Shown here: positions 48,448-57,775 of the stretch, piece after piece
Numbering within the stretch: position 1 is the stretch's first letter
Layout: each line of letters starts with the position of its first letter
Assembly: GCA_026645935.1 (NCBI GenBank)
Contig: JAPKMP010000001.1
Coordinates: 248,001 to 312,000, forward strand
From: Candidatus Villigracilaceae bacterium
GTDB taxonomy: Bacteria; Chloroflexota; Anaerolineae; Anaerolineales; Villigracilaceae
DNA length: 64,000 bases
Direction: 5' to 3'
Translations under genes and position numbers: made by a program
Notes under the pieces: model-generated
Told to the model about the DNA's origin: nothing
What the model saw: only the letters and a program-made list of their open reading frames with translations
The model's database searches: none

Positions 48448-49440
48448 GTGTATAAAAATCCCAACTTTCTGATCGCCCTGGTTGCTCTGGTCGTCTTTCT
48501 GGCGCTGGGAATATATCTCGGCAGGCAGTACACTCCCGCCTTGGGGGTCGAATTTTATTCCGCTTGCGCGCGATCCATGGAACGGATCATTGCAGGCGGG
48601 CAGGGGGATGTCTATGACTTTGCCGGCGTCGAGGAGTTCGAGGAACCCGATGTTTACAATCTGGCATTGTATCGTGTCGAAGGGGATGTCATCACAGACC
48701 CGGTGTTCGAATCCGTTCCAGCCGGTTTGAAGGATGAACAGAATGACCTCTCCCTGCAAAATCACTCCTGGGATGTGTTCACCGAATTGATTCCCCCGGG
48801 GAATCGACAGATGGTGGCGCAGTTCAACATTTTTACCGATGGGGTGGATAACACGCTCGCCGCTGTGGATGTGATTCAGGAAGATATCTCGTCCTGGAAA
48901 CTCGAAGTCGATATCGCCGATCTCGAAAACAAGGATGCCTTCATCTTTACGTTGATCCACGAATATGCCCACCTGCTGACCCTTGATTCTTCGCAAGTTA
49001 CGCCGGATCAAGACCTGGCGAACGACCCGTACAGCCTGGTCCTGCAAACCGAGAAAGCGGTTCTCTGCCCCAATTACTTCACCGGTATGGGATGCAGCCA
49101 CCCCGATTCGTACATTCATGCATTCCATAACCGCTTCTGGACAGGCATCAACGACGAGTGGGAGGATGTCGACGCCATTCAATACCAGCCGGACGCAAAT
49201 GTGAATTATTACAATGCCTTGTATGTTTTCTATCGAACTCATCGTGACCAATTCGTGGGCGATTACGCCGTCACGCATCCCACCGAGGATATCGCCGAGT
49301 CGTTCACTTATTTTGTTTTCAGCCCGAAGCCGATGGGGAAGTCCATTCGGGAGCAGAAGATCCGCTTCTTTTACGAATACCCGGAACTGGTCCGGATCCG
49401 GAGCGAGATCCTGAAGGGGACATGTTCGCCGGATAACTGA
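48448..49440 (+). CDS. putative zincin-like metalloprotease (HExxH), membrane-anchored
   Basis: GTG start; N-terminal TM; FIFTLIHEYAHLLTLDSSQVTP. Confidence 0.65.
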   Translation: MYKNPNFLIALVALVVFLALGIYLGRQYTPALGVEFYSACARSMERIIAGGQGDVYDFAGVEEFEEPDVYNLALYRVEGDVITDPVFESVPAGLKDEQNDLSLQNHSWDVFTELIPPGNRQMVAQFNIFTDGVDNTLAAVDVIQEDISSWKLEVDIADLENKDAFIFTLIHEYAHLLTLDSSQVTPDQDLANDPYSLVLQTEKAVLCPNYFTGMGCSHPDSYIHAFHNRFWTGINDEWEDVDAIQYQPDANVNYYNALYVFYRTHRDQFVGDYAVTHPTEDIAESFTYFVFSPKPMGKSIREQKIRFFYEYPELVRIRSEILKGTCSPDN

Positions 49441-49502
49441 GAGGCGCGCTCGAGCGCCATTTCCCTGTGTTATTCTTGGAAAAATCTTATGAGGAGACTT
49501 TG

Positions 49503-50546
49503 ATGACCCGGTTAAAGTTATTGTTGGTTTTATCCGCGGCGTTTTTGTTCGTTCTTGGTTGCGGGGTCGATACTGGCGCTAAATTCGATGATACCGAAGG
49601 GGAGGAATTTTTCTCGGAAGAATCCGCGGAGGTCACGGAAGAAGCTCCGGCTCAGGACCATGAACCGGCTGCAGGGGAAGGCGGCTCATGCCCGGCGGTC
49701 GCTGAGGAAATACTCAGGATCGCCACAGCACCCCTTGAAGGGGAAGGCTCCGAAACAACCGATGACGAAGTGACTCTGGTCAACTACGTCGTGAACGGGG
49801 ATGAAATTTCCGATCCTGCTTTTGAGGATGTTCCTTCTAATTTGCAGGATAGGCAGGAGGATGAAGCCGCGCACCTTGAGATCTGGGATTATTTCATCGC
49901 GCTCATCCCTGCCGAAAACCGGGGCATGATCGGCGAATTCGCCATCACCACCGACGGCGCGGACAACACGCTTGCCTCTGTTGTGCAGACCGAATCGGAC
50001 CCGGCTGTGTGGAAGTTGAATGTGGACATTGCCGATATCGCAAACCGCGCAAACCTGACCTATACTCTCGTTCATGAGTTTGCTCACCTGCTTACTCTGG
50101 GACCTGATCAGGTCACACCCAGTCTTGCCGTTTTCAACAATCCGGAAGATAACAACATTTACCTACAGGAGGTATCGGCCTGCCCCAATTACTTCCCCGG
50201 CGAGGGCTGCGCGGATGCCGATTCCTATGTTGACGATTTTTACCATCAATTCTGGGATGAACTCCGCGAAGAGTGGAACGAGATCAACCTCGAGGAGGAT
50301 GAGGATACCCGTCTCGAAAAACAGGACGCGTTCTATCAAAAATATCAGGATCGCTTCCTGACCGACTACGCCGCTACGAACTCCGAAGAGGATATCGCTG
50401 AAAGCTGGGCGTTCTTCATCTTCAGCCCGAAACCCGCAGGCGACACGATCGCCGAACAGAAGATTCTCTTTTTCTATGAATATCCGGAACTCGTAGCGCT
50501 GCGTTCGGAGATCATTTCCAACTTGTGCGCGAACTTTCCGCAATAA
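49503..50546 (+). CDS. putative zincin-like metalloprotease (HExxH), lipoprotein; paralog of the preceding gene
   Basis: MTRLKLLLVLSAAFLFVLGCG; LTYTLVHEFAHLLTLGPDQVTP; shared FFYEYPELV.LRSEI end. Confidence 0.65.
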   Translation: MTRLKLLLVLSAAFLFVLGCGVDTGAKFDDTEGEEFFSEESAEVTEEAPAQDHEPAAGEGGSCPAVAEEILRIATAPLEGEGSETTDDEVTLVNYVVNGDEISDPAFEDVPSNLQDRQEDEAAHLEIWDYFIALIPAENRGMIGEFAITTDGADNTLASVVQTESDPAVWKLNVDIADIANRANLTYTLVHEFAHLLTLGPDQVTPSLAVFNNPEDNNIYLQEVSACPNYFPGEGCADADSYVDDFYHQFWDELREEWNEINLEEDEDTRLEKQDAFYQKYQDRFLTDYAATNSEEDIAESWAFFIFSPKPAGDTIAEQKILFFYEYPELVALRSEIISNLCANFPQ

Positions 50547-50551
50547 GGCTC

Positions 50552-51082
50552 ATGGCAAAAACCCCCATCATCGAATCCTACTGGGTGGAGGAAAACCTCT
50601 TCCTTGCGGGCGAATATCCCGGCAGTCTCGATCCCGACGAGGCGCGAAAGAAGATCGATTCTTTTCTGGAAAGCGGAATCCGCACCTTTATCGACCTGAC
50701 CCAGCCGCACGAACTTGCCCCGTATGAGTCGATTCTGAAGGAAGAAGCGCGGATTTACGAGTGTAAGACTGAATATCACCGCATCAGCATCCGCGATGGG
50801 AGCATCCCTTCGGCGCAGACCATGGGACTCATTCTGGATACGATCGATTCTGCGATCGAAGACAACAACCCGGTTTACGTTCATTGTTGGGGCGGGGTGG
50901 GGCGGACGGGCACGGTGGTGGGGTGTTATTTTGTGCGCAGAGGGATGTCTGCAAAGCAGGCCCTGGAACGCCTGGATGCGCTGTATAAAACCCGTCCGCG
51001 CGATATTTTCCTGCGTACTTCTCCCGAAACACAAGAGCAATTCGATTTCGTGCGGAATTGGCGCGAAACACCTTTACCCTGA
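50552..51082 (+). CDS. dual-specificity/tyrosine phosphatase
   Basis: VYVHCWGGVGRTGTVVGCYFVRRGMS (CX5R). Confidence 0.88.
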   Translation: MAKTPIIESYWVEENLFLAGEYPGSLDPDEARKKIDSFLESGIRTFIDLTQPHELAPYESILKEEARIYECKTEYHRISIRDGSIPSAQTMGLILDTIDSAIEDNNPVYVHCWGGVGRTGTVVGCYFVRRGMSAKQALERLDALYKTRPRDIFLRTSPETQEQFDFVRNWRETPLP

Positions 51083-51281
51083 CAAAGGGGGCTGGAGGTT
51101 GAAACTTCGTTGCAGGTGGAAGTGCAATGCGCAGAACAGGGTTAACATCGGGCAGAGATAAGGTAAGGGGAACTGGATCAGGCCCGGGTCTGGAATGAGG
51201 CGGGTTGTCGTTAACAGGACATAAGTTGGGGGAGGCTGCCTTGAAATTGGAAGTATAATTTTCACGGCAGTTGGAGGTATT

Positions 51282-51866
51282 TTGGAAACATTGGAACAAG
51301 TCACGACGGAGGAAGCCGCCCAAACACAGGAAGGGACCCATTGGAAACGATTTGTCCGCGATATGCTCGAGACACTCCTGTTGGCGGTCGTCCTGTTTGT
51401 CGGGATCAATGCGGTTTCAGCGCGTGTCCGCGTGGACGGCTACAGCATGCGCCCCACCCTCGAAGACGGCGAGTTCGTGCTGGTAAGCAAACTGAGTTAC
51501 AGGTTCGGTGAGTATGAACGCGGCGACATTATCGTTTTTCATTTTCCGCTCAACCCGAAAGAGGAATTGATCAAACGCGTGATAGGCCTGCCCGGCGATC
51601 AGGTAAAAGTGGAGGGGAATCAAGTGTATGTCAACGGGCAATTATTGAACGAAGAATATATATTCGAAGCCCCGCTCTATTCCGGTGAATGGACGGTGAC
51701 GGATGGCTTTCTCTTTGTGCTTGGCGATAACCGCAACAACTCGAACGACTCGAAGGATTGGGGGCTCCTGCCCCAGGAAAATGTTGTGGGCAGGGCTGTG
51801 CTGATCTATTGGCCCCCGCCCATGTGGTCGGTCCTTGAACACACGGCAGCGTCCGCATCTCAATAA
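51282..51866 (+). CDS. lepB: signal peptidase I
   Basis: VRVDGYSMRPTLEDGEFVLVSKLSYRFGEYERGDIIVFHFP...LIKRVIGLPGD...GDNRNNSNDSKDWG. Confidence 0.95.
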   Translation: METLEQVTTEEAAQTQEGTHWKRFVRDMLETLLLAVVLFVGINAVSARVRVDGYSMRPTLEDGEFVLVSKLSYRFGEYERGDIIVFHFPLNPKEELIKRVIGLPGDQVKVEGNQVYVNGQLLNEEYIFEAPLYSGEWTVTDGFLFVLGDNRNNSNDSKDWGLLPQENVVGRAVLIYWPPPMWSVLEHTAASASQ

Positions 51867-51877
51867 GGTGCATCATA

Positions 51878-52168
51878 ATGAACAATCCCGGCGACGAACT
51901 GATTCCCTGTAACGAATGCCATGCGGGCGTATTTCGACCGCGGCATGTCACCTACTTTACCTGGCTGGGCGGAGAATTGATCACGGTGCCGCATTTCCCA
52001 GCCTGGGTCTGCGATGTTTGCGGCCGCTGCGAATATGATGAACGCGCGATCCAGTGGTTGAACATTTTGCTCGATCCGAACGCAGGGAAACCCACCTCTC
52101 AGAATCGGCGCACCCCGCCTCGTCCCCTGCCTCAAAGCGGGATTCGCCCGCCCATGCCCAAATCCTAG
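51878..52168 (+). CDS. YgiT-type zinc finger protein
   Basis: IPCNECHAGVFRPRHVTYFTWLGGELITVPHFPAWVCDVCGRCEYDE. Confidence 0.75.
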   Translation: MNNPGDELIPCNECHAGVFRPRHVTYFTWLGGELITVPHFPAWVCDVCGRCEYDERAIQWLNILLDPNAGKPTSQNRRTPPRPLPQSGIRPPMPKS

Positions 52169-52183
52169 CGGAATGTTGATCCC

Positions 52184-52738
52184 ATGTCTCTCGATACTTC
52201 ACCGCGCACGTACCGTTTTGTCCTCGCCGATATCCTCACATCGGGCTATCGTGTGGCGGGCAAGATCGCTGTAACGTCCAATGGGGCGATGGGGTTCCTG
52301 AATGATCCGACTCATTCCATCCTTGAAATCCACGACGCGCGCATGGCGCGTCTGCACATGCCGACCAAGCTGATCGATCACTTCGAGATCGTGCGCACCA
52401 CAAAGAAGCAGATTCATGCGATTTGTCTTGCGCGGCGCGAAGACCTGGGTCCGCAGGCGATGGTGCGCGGGGGGTTCACCAATGTGAATGACTACACGGT
52501 CCGCGTGACGACTTCCATGTTCGAAGTCGATGGGACGATGGAACTGCCGGGCCGCTTCGATTTCAATGGCCTGGTCGCTGAAGGGACGCGCGAATTTCTT
52601 CCCGTACTGAACGCAACTTTATCCGCCATCCTGATTCCCAGCCTGCGGGTTCAAACTGCTGGAATCCTGGTCAACCGGCGTCTGATCGATTTGGTGGCGG
52701 TGCTGACCCAGCGGGTCAAACCTGAAATCCATCCCTGA
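52184..52738 (+). CDS. conserved hypothetical protein
   Basis: 184-aa ORF of normal codon composition; upstream of tRNA-Glu. Confidence 0.6.
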   Translation: MSLDTSPRTYRFVLADILTSGYRVAGKIAVTSNGAMGFLNDPTHSILEIHDARMARLHMPTKLIDHFEIVRTTKKQIHAICLARREDLGPQAMVRGGFTNVNDYTVRVTTSMFEVDGTMELPGRFDFNGLVAEGTREFLPVLNATLSAILIPSLRVQTAGILVNRRLIDLVAVLTQRVKPEIHP

Positions 52739-52790
52739 ATTTTCTTGACCGGGGGTGAAGTGGATGATAAAATCCGCCCGCTTAAGAAAT

Positions 52791-52863
52791 GCCCCCATCG
52801 TCTAGTGGACTAGGACGCGGCCCTTTCAAGGCCACGACCGGGGTTCGAATCCCCGTGGGGGCA
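52791..52863 (+). tRNA. tRNA-Glu(TTC), CCA not encoded
   Basis: Acceptor GCCCCCA/TGGGGGC, anticodon loop CTTTCAA, GGTTCGAATCC T-arm. Confidence 0.96.
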
Positions 52864-52878
52864 CTCTAATAAAAACAA

Positions 52879-53132
52879 GCGCGAAGACAAGTAATTCAGC
52901 AACGGTTCAGAGAGTCGCCGGTCAGTGCGAGGCGATACGCCAGAGGATGAAATCCACTTTGCCAAGTTGTTCTCGGAGAGACGCAGGTCATAAGAGAATC
53001 GGGAGCGCCCGTTAGCGTGCATCCAAGGTTATCCCTCACCCTTCCCTCTCCTGGAAGAAGAGGGTATAGCGAAAGCAGGTGGCACCACGAGACGCCCCTC
53101 GTCCTGCAAACGGATCGGGGCGTATTTTGTTT
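52879..53132 (+). promoter_or_regulatory. T-box leader (serine) upstream of serS
   Basis: T-box core AGGTGGCACCACG (53077-53089); terminator ACGCCCC...GGGGCGTATTTTGTTT; AGTA and GAAATCCA (Ser codon TCC at 52953) in stem I. Confidence 0.88.
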
Positions 53133-53152
53133 AATGCACGCGGAGGTGTAAC

Positions 53153-54424
53153 ATGATCGATATCAATTTGCTTCGTGAAAGCCCGGAGATCGTCCGCAAG
53201 GCATTGCGCGACCGACAAGATAACCCTGCCCCGGTAGACTCCATTTTGGAGCTGGATGAAAAACGCAGGAGTCTGCTCAATGAAGTGGAGCAACTCAAAG
53301 CGGAGCGCAACACCGTCTCGAAAGAGATCGGCAAAATGAAAGACGCTTCAGAGAGACAGTCGAAGATCGAGGCGATGCGCGTGGTGGGCGACAAGATCGC
53401 AGACTTGGATAAGGTCGTGGCGGAGGTTGAATCCGAACTTAATTACCTCATGTCCACTCTGCCAAACATCACTGATTCCCGCACGCCCCTTGGCAGGGAT
53501 GACAGCGAGAATCCCGTGATCAAAACGGTGGGTGAGCCGCGCAAATTCGATTTCAAACCGCTTCCGCACTGGGACCTCGGGCCTGCGCTCGGCATCATCG
53601 ACTTTGAGCGCGGCACCAAGCTGACCGGTTCCCGGTTTTACGTTTTGCAAAAAGCGGGCGCGCGTTTACAGCGGGCATTGATCGCATGGATGCTCGACCT
53701 GCATATCCGCCAGGGATATCAGGAAGAGTATCTGCCGTTCATGGTCAAGACAGCAACGGTCTACGGCGCTGGTCAACTGCCGAAGTTTGCCGACAACCTC
53801 TACAAAGACCATGAAGAGGATTATTACTTCGTGCCAACGGCGGAAATTCCGCTCACCGGTCTGCACATGGATGAAATCCTCAACGAAGCTGAACTGCCAA
53901 AACTTTACACGGCATATACTCCTTGTTTCCGCCGCGAAAAGATGAGCGCCGGGCGCGACGTGCGCGGCATCAAGCGCGGACATCAGTTCGACAAGGTCGA
54001 GATGTATGTCTATTGCAAACCGGAAGAGTCCGAAGCCATGCACCAGAAAATGCTGAAGGATGCAGAGGAGACTTGCGCCCGGTTGGAAATCCCTTATCGC
54101 GTTAAACAGTTATGCACCGGTGATATCGGCTTTGGCGCGACGATCACCTATGACCTCGAATTATGGGCGCCCGGCTGTGACGAATGGCTCGAGGTTTCAT
54201 CGGTCTCGAACGACACGGATTTTCAGTCGCGCCGTTCGAACATAAAATACCGCCCGGCAGATGGCGGCAAGGTCCGCTTCCCGCATACTTTGAACGGATC
54301 CGGCTTGGGTTTGCCGCGCACGATGATCGCCGTCATGGAAAATTATCAGCAGGCCGACGGTTCCATTGTAGTGCCGGATGTCCTGCGCCCGTGGATGGGC
54401 GGTATCGACGTCATCACGCCGTGA
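53153..54424 (+). CDS. serS: seryl-tRNA synthetase
   Basis: MIDINLLRESPEIVRKALRDRQ...TAEIPLTGLHMDEIL...GRDVRGIKRGHQFDKVEMY. Confidence 0.98.
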   Translation: MIDINLLRESPEIVRKALRDRQDNPAPVDSILELDEKRRSLLNEVEQLKAERNTVSKEIGKMKDASERQSKIEAMRVVGDKIADLDKVVAEVESELNYLMSTLPNITDSRTPLGRDDSENPVIKTVGEPRKFDFKPLPHWDLGPALGIIDFERGTKLTGSRFYVLQKAGARLQRALIAWMLDLHIRQGYQEEYLPFMVKTATVYGAGQLPKFADNLYKDHEEDYYFVPTAEIPLTGLHMDEILNEAELPKLYTAYTPCFRREKMSAGRDVRGIKRGHQFDKVEMYVYCKPEESEAMHQKMLKDAEETCARLEIPYRVKQLCTGDIGFGATITYDLELWAPGCDEWLEVSSVSNDTDFQSRRSNIKYRPADGGKVRFPHTLNGSGLGLPRTMIAVMENYQQADGSIVVPDVLRPWMGGIDVITP

Positions 54425-54515
54425 CGGCAAAAACGAAAATGGGTTAATATTCGTAAATAAGGCATCGGGAGTTGTGTGATTTCCGATGCTTTTTCATCTG
54501 GCAAGGAGAGGACTA

Positions 54516-55043
54516 GTGGATCCAAAAACGTTGGAACTGTTTTTGCAGGTTTTCTTTGAAGTGATTACCTTTGCCGTGCTTGTTTTCGGTTTGCTTGGCT
54601 TGTTGATTCCCGTTTTCCCCGGTCTGACCGTGATGTGGCTTGCCATCCTGGTCTATGCCATAATTCAGGCTTCCCTCGATAATATGACCTGGGTGGGCTG
54701 GCTGCTCTTCGTGCTCATTACCCTATTGATGATCGGTGGGAATGTGGCGGATAACTTCATCATTGCCAAGCACATGCGCGACAAGGACATCCCGTGGAGT
54801 TCGATCCTCTGGTCCTTCGCGGCGGGCATCGTCGTCAGTTTATTCTTCACGCCGATCATGGGGATCATCGCCTCGCCCGTGGCATTGTTCCTTGCAGAAT
54901 GGCGCAGACTCAAAGCAAGGGATACGGCGCTTGCCAACACCAAAGCCTGGATGACCGGCTGGGGTTGGGCAATTGCCGCGAGGATGGGAATTGGCGTGGT
55001 GATGATCATTTTCTGGGGCTTGTGGGCTTGGACGACTGCGTAG
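54516..55043 (+). CDS. DUF456 domain membrane protein
   Basis: GLLGLLIPVFPGLTVMWLAILVYAI...GNVADNFIIAKHMRDKDIPWSSILWSFAAGIV. Confidence 0.8.
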   Translation: MDPKTLELFLQVFFEVITFAVLVFGLLGLLIPVFPGLTVMWLAILVYAIIQASLDNMTWVGWLLFVLITLLMIGGNVADNFIIAKHMRDKDIPWSSILWSFAAGIVVSLFFTPIMGIIASPVALFLAEWRRLKARDTALANTKAWMTGWGWAIAARMGIGVVMIIFWGLWAWTTA

Positions 55044-55083
55044 GGACCGGATGATTGTCATATAATGTAAAAAGGAGAAAACA

Positions 55084-55374
55084 ATGGATACCTTTGAAGA
55101 AGTCTTGAACATCATCGGTTTTTTGATCCGCGCCATCGGATTCCTCGTGCTCGGCTTCGGCATGGCGCGCTTCACACTGGATGCTTATTACAAAGCTGTC
55201 TGGCAGGTACAGGTCGCCCTCTCGGTTGGATTCATCCTCCTGCTCATCGGGTTGACGCGTTTTTCCAGCCCCGCCTCGATGGGGACCTTTGCCCTCGGCG
55301 CAGGCGCGGCATTGGTGATGCAGTTTATGGGAAAGAAGGAAGACGAAGAATCCAAAGAGGCGAAGAAAAAATAG
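55084..55374 (+). CDS. small membrane protein
   Basis: 96 aa, TM segments, charged C-terminus. Confidence 0.6.
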   Translation: MDTFEEVLNIIGFLIRAIGFLVLGFGMARFTLDAYYKAVWQVQVALSVGFILLLIGLTRFSSPASMGTFALGAGAALVMQFMGKKEDEESKEAKKK

Positions 55375-55375
55375 T

Positions 55376-55411
55376 AAAAAAGGCTTGACCTTTGAAGGTC
55401 AAGCCTTTTTT
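55376..55411. terminator. intrinsic terminator
   Basis: AAAAAAGGCTTGACCTTTGAAGGTCAAGCCTTTTTT. Confidence 0.9.
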
Positions 55412-55417
55412 ATAGCC

Positions 55418-55489
55418 ATGTCGTGCTGAGCGATAGCGAACCATCTTTGCGACAGAGGAAGAGGCTCTTCGCTGTGTTCAGGTTGACAT
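55418..55489. repeat. dispersed palindromic repeat (GTCATTCTGAGC family)
   Basis: ATGTCGTGCTGAGCGATAGCGAA...CTCTTCGCTGTGTTCAGGTTGACAT. Confidence 0.65.
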
Positions 55490-55495
55490 TATTAC

Positions 55496-55969
55496 TTATT
55501 TCTTCGCGGCCTGCGCCGCCTCGATCAACGCGGATTTGAATTTTTCTCCCGCTGCGTCCCTGCCCAGCGGCAGGAAGATCGTTCCCAAATCACTCGCATC
55601 TGTAAATTGACCGCTGATGTTCATTCCAGTATCGGGAATCATGGCATGGAATGAACTTTTCTCATAATCTTCCACCATAATATCCCGCAACTGCATCGAC
55701 TTGATATACAGCGCGTTTTGGTCCACGTTATCGGCGAGGATCAGCCAATGGTCGGTGAGGATGGCGGTTTGGATCAACAGCTTCGGACCGGGTCCGCCGC
55801 CGAAGAGCCCCTTTTTGATCTTTTCAGACGTGGAGACGACGCACATTACAGGCTTGGCAAGGATATCGCCCAGCGTATGCTTCTCGATATACGCGCGGAT
55901 GCTGTTTATCACATTCGCGGGAATCTCGTTGAAAGCGATCTCTTTGGTGGAACGATTGTAATAGCCCAT
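55496..55969 (-). CDS. hypothetical protein
   Basis: 157-aa ORF between two repeat copies. Confidence 0.6.
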   Translation of the reverse strand: MGYYNRSTKEIAFNEIPANVINSIRAYIEKHTLGDILAKPVMCVVSTSEKIKKGLFGGGPGPKLLIQTAILTDHWLILADNVDQNALYIKSMQLRDIMVEDYEKSSFHAMIPDTGMNISGQFTDASDLGTIFLPLGRDAAGEKFKSALIEAAQAAKK

Positions 55970-55980
55970 GTCTCCTCGAT

Positions 55981-56049
55981 TGACTCCCTGAGCGAAGCGA
56001 AGGGTCTCTACATTATCATAGAGATTCTTCGCTTCGCTCAGAATGACAT
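55981..56049. repeat. dispersed palindromic repeat (GTCATTCTGAGC family)
   Basis: TGACTCCCTGAGCGAAGCGAAGGGTCTCT...AGAGATTCTTCGCTTCGCTCAGAATGACATT. Confidence 0.85.
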
Positions 56050-57050
56050 TAGAACCTTACCGGCTTGCTCAACATCGCCGTCAGTAATTTCACCGAGTTC
56101 TTCAAATCATCCAAATCCACCATCTCTGATGCGGAATGAACGTAACGGCATGGGATCGACAAGGCGCCCGCCATTACGCCTGCGCGTGTGAGCTGGATCG
56201 CGCGCGCGTCGGTGCTGCCCATGAGCAGGACTTCACGCTGGTAGGGGATCTTCGCCTTCTCCGCTGTGTTGATCATCCATTCGACGATGCGCGGGTCCGA
56301 GAGCATGCCCGGGTCGCGGACTTTCACGCACGGACCTTTGCCCAAATCCATAGCTACTTTCGACGAAGCGGGCGTATCGCCTGTCGCGGTCACATCGACA
56401 GCAAGACCGATCTCCGGGTCGATGCTATAGGCGGCTATCCCTGCACCTCGCACGCCGACTTCCTCCTGCGTGGTAAAAACAAAATACAGATCATGCGGTG
56501 TGGACTTGATGGCTTTCAATGTCTCGATCAAAATAACCACACCCGCGCGGTCATCCATCGACTTGGCGACGAGACGGTTTCCCATTTCCATATAATTCCG
56601 CTCGAACGCGCCGAAGTCGCCGATCTTCACCGGACAGTCGCTTCGGCTGGTCGCGCCCACGTCGATGTACATCTTGTTCATGGCGGGAGCCTGGTCTACA
56701 TTTTCGAACTTATCGAATCCGACCACACCGGTCACGCCGTTCATAAAACGGATGCGCGCCCCGAGCGTGTAACGTCCGAACACGCCGCCGTTGCTTGCAA
56801 AGCGCACGAAGCCGTTCTTGTCTATGTGACTGGCGATCACGCCGATCTCATCCATGTGAGCCGCAAGCATGATGCGTTTGGAATTCTCCACGTCCACCGT
56901 CGGTTTCTTCCGCACGATCAGACTGCCCATCGCGTCCACGCGCAATTCATCGGCGAACGGTTTTACTTCCTTCTGGATCAACTTGCGGACGGCGTCTTCG
57001 TAGCCTGAAGGTCCAAATGTTTCGGTCAATGTTTTGAGTAATGATTTCAT
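56049..57050 (-). CDS. M42 family metallopeptidase
   Basis: FGPSGYEDAVRKLIQKEVKPF...MLAAHMDEIGVIASHI...FTTQEEVGVRGA. Confidence 0.92.
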   Translation of the reverse strand: MKSLLKTLTETFGPSGYEDAVRKLIQKEVKPFADELRVDAMGSLIVRKKPTVDVENSKRIMLAAHMDEIGVIASHIDKNGFVRFASNGGVFGRYTLGARIRFMNGVTGVVGFDKFENVDQAPAMNKMYIDVGATSRSDCPVKIGDFGAFERNYMEMGNRLVAKSMDDRAGVVILIETLKAIKSTPHDLYFVFTTQEEVGVRGAGIAAYSIDPEIGLAVDVTATGDTPASSKVAMDLGKGPCVKVRDPGMLSDPRIVEWMINTAEKAKIPYQREVLLMGSTDARAIQLTRAGVMAGALSIPCRYVHSASEMVDLDDLKNSVKLLTAMLSKPVRF

Positions 57051-57051
57051 T

Positions 57052-57771
57052 TTATTTTCCCAAAGTGAATGTCTCGCCTGCGGCATAACTCTTGGTATCA
57101 TTTCTTGTAAATACGTGCGCTTTTGCCTCGCCCATCACCGTCCACGGTTCGTCTGCTATTCCAACGATGGCGGTATTCTCGTCGATGCCCACCATCACTT
57201 CATTTTCGTGAAGCCGTTTGCGCGACATGGTCACCAACGGTTTGAAGAATATCGGGATGGCATCAAAATGGGGCATGATAAATGCCGCGGGCACAAGACC
57301 AAAGACCGGGATCGTCCGCGAGCCGAGCATTCGAAAGTCTGGCACCTCGCGCGCGAGGATCATCGCGCCCGCCGAACATCCTGCATAAGCCCCGCCGCGT
57401 TCCCATACTTTCTGAGCCGCCTGCCAGACCAGGCTGTCCTTCAAGGTCTGATACAGATAAACCGGATCGCCGCCGGAAAAATAGACGAGATCCGCCTCGT
57501 TCACCGCCTCGGCATGATTCACATCATTGGCGGTTTCCTTGTCTGTGACCGGAACGCCCTGAACCTCCGCGCCAAGCGATGTGAAGTGATCCACGCCCAT
57601 TTTCATCCAACGATTAACGCTTGCATCTCCCTCCTGCCCGGCCGCTGTAGGCAGACAAACCACGCGCGGTGTGCGTCCGTCCGCGCCGCAATGGGCGAGC
57701 AGATATTTGTCCACATCGTTCATCACAGGCAGGTATTCACCGGAACCAAGCAAGGCGATCAGTCCATTCAT
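57052..57771 (-). CDS. S51/cyanophycinase-like peptidase (class I GATase fold)
   Basis: YFSGGDPVYLYQTL...GGAYAGCSAGAMILA. Confidence 0.8.
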   Translation of the reverse strand: MNGLIALLGSGEYLPVMNDVDKYLLAHCGADGRTPRVVCLPTAAGQEGDASVNRWMKMGVDHFTSLGAEVQGVPVTDKETANDVNHAEAVNEADLVYFSGGDPVYLYQTLKDSLVWQAAQKVWERGGAYAGCSAGAMILAREVPDFRMLGSRTIPVFGLVPAAFIMPHFDAIPIFFKPLVTMSRKRLHENEVMVGIDENTAIVGIADEPWTVMGEAKAHVFTRNDTKSYAAGETFTLGK

Positions 57772-57775
57772 AAAT

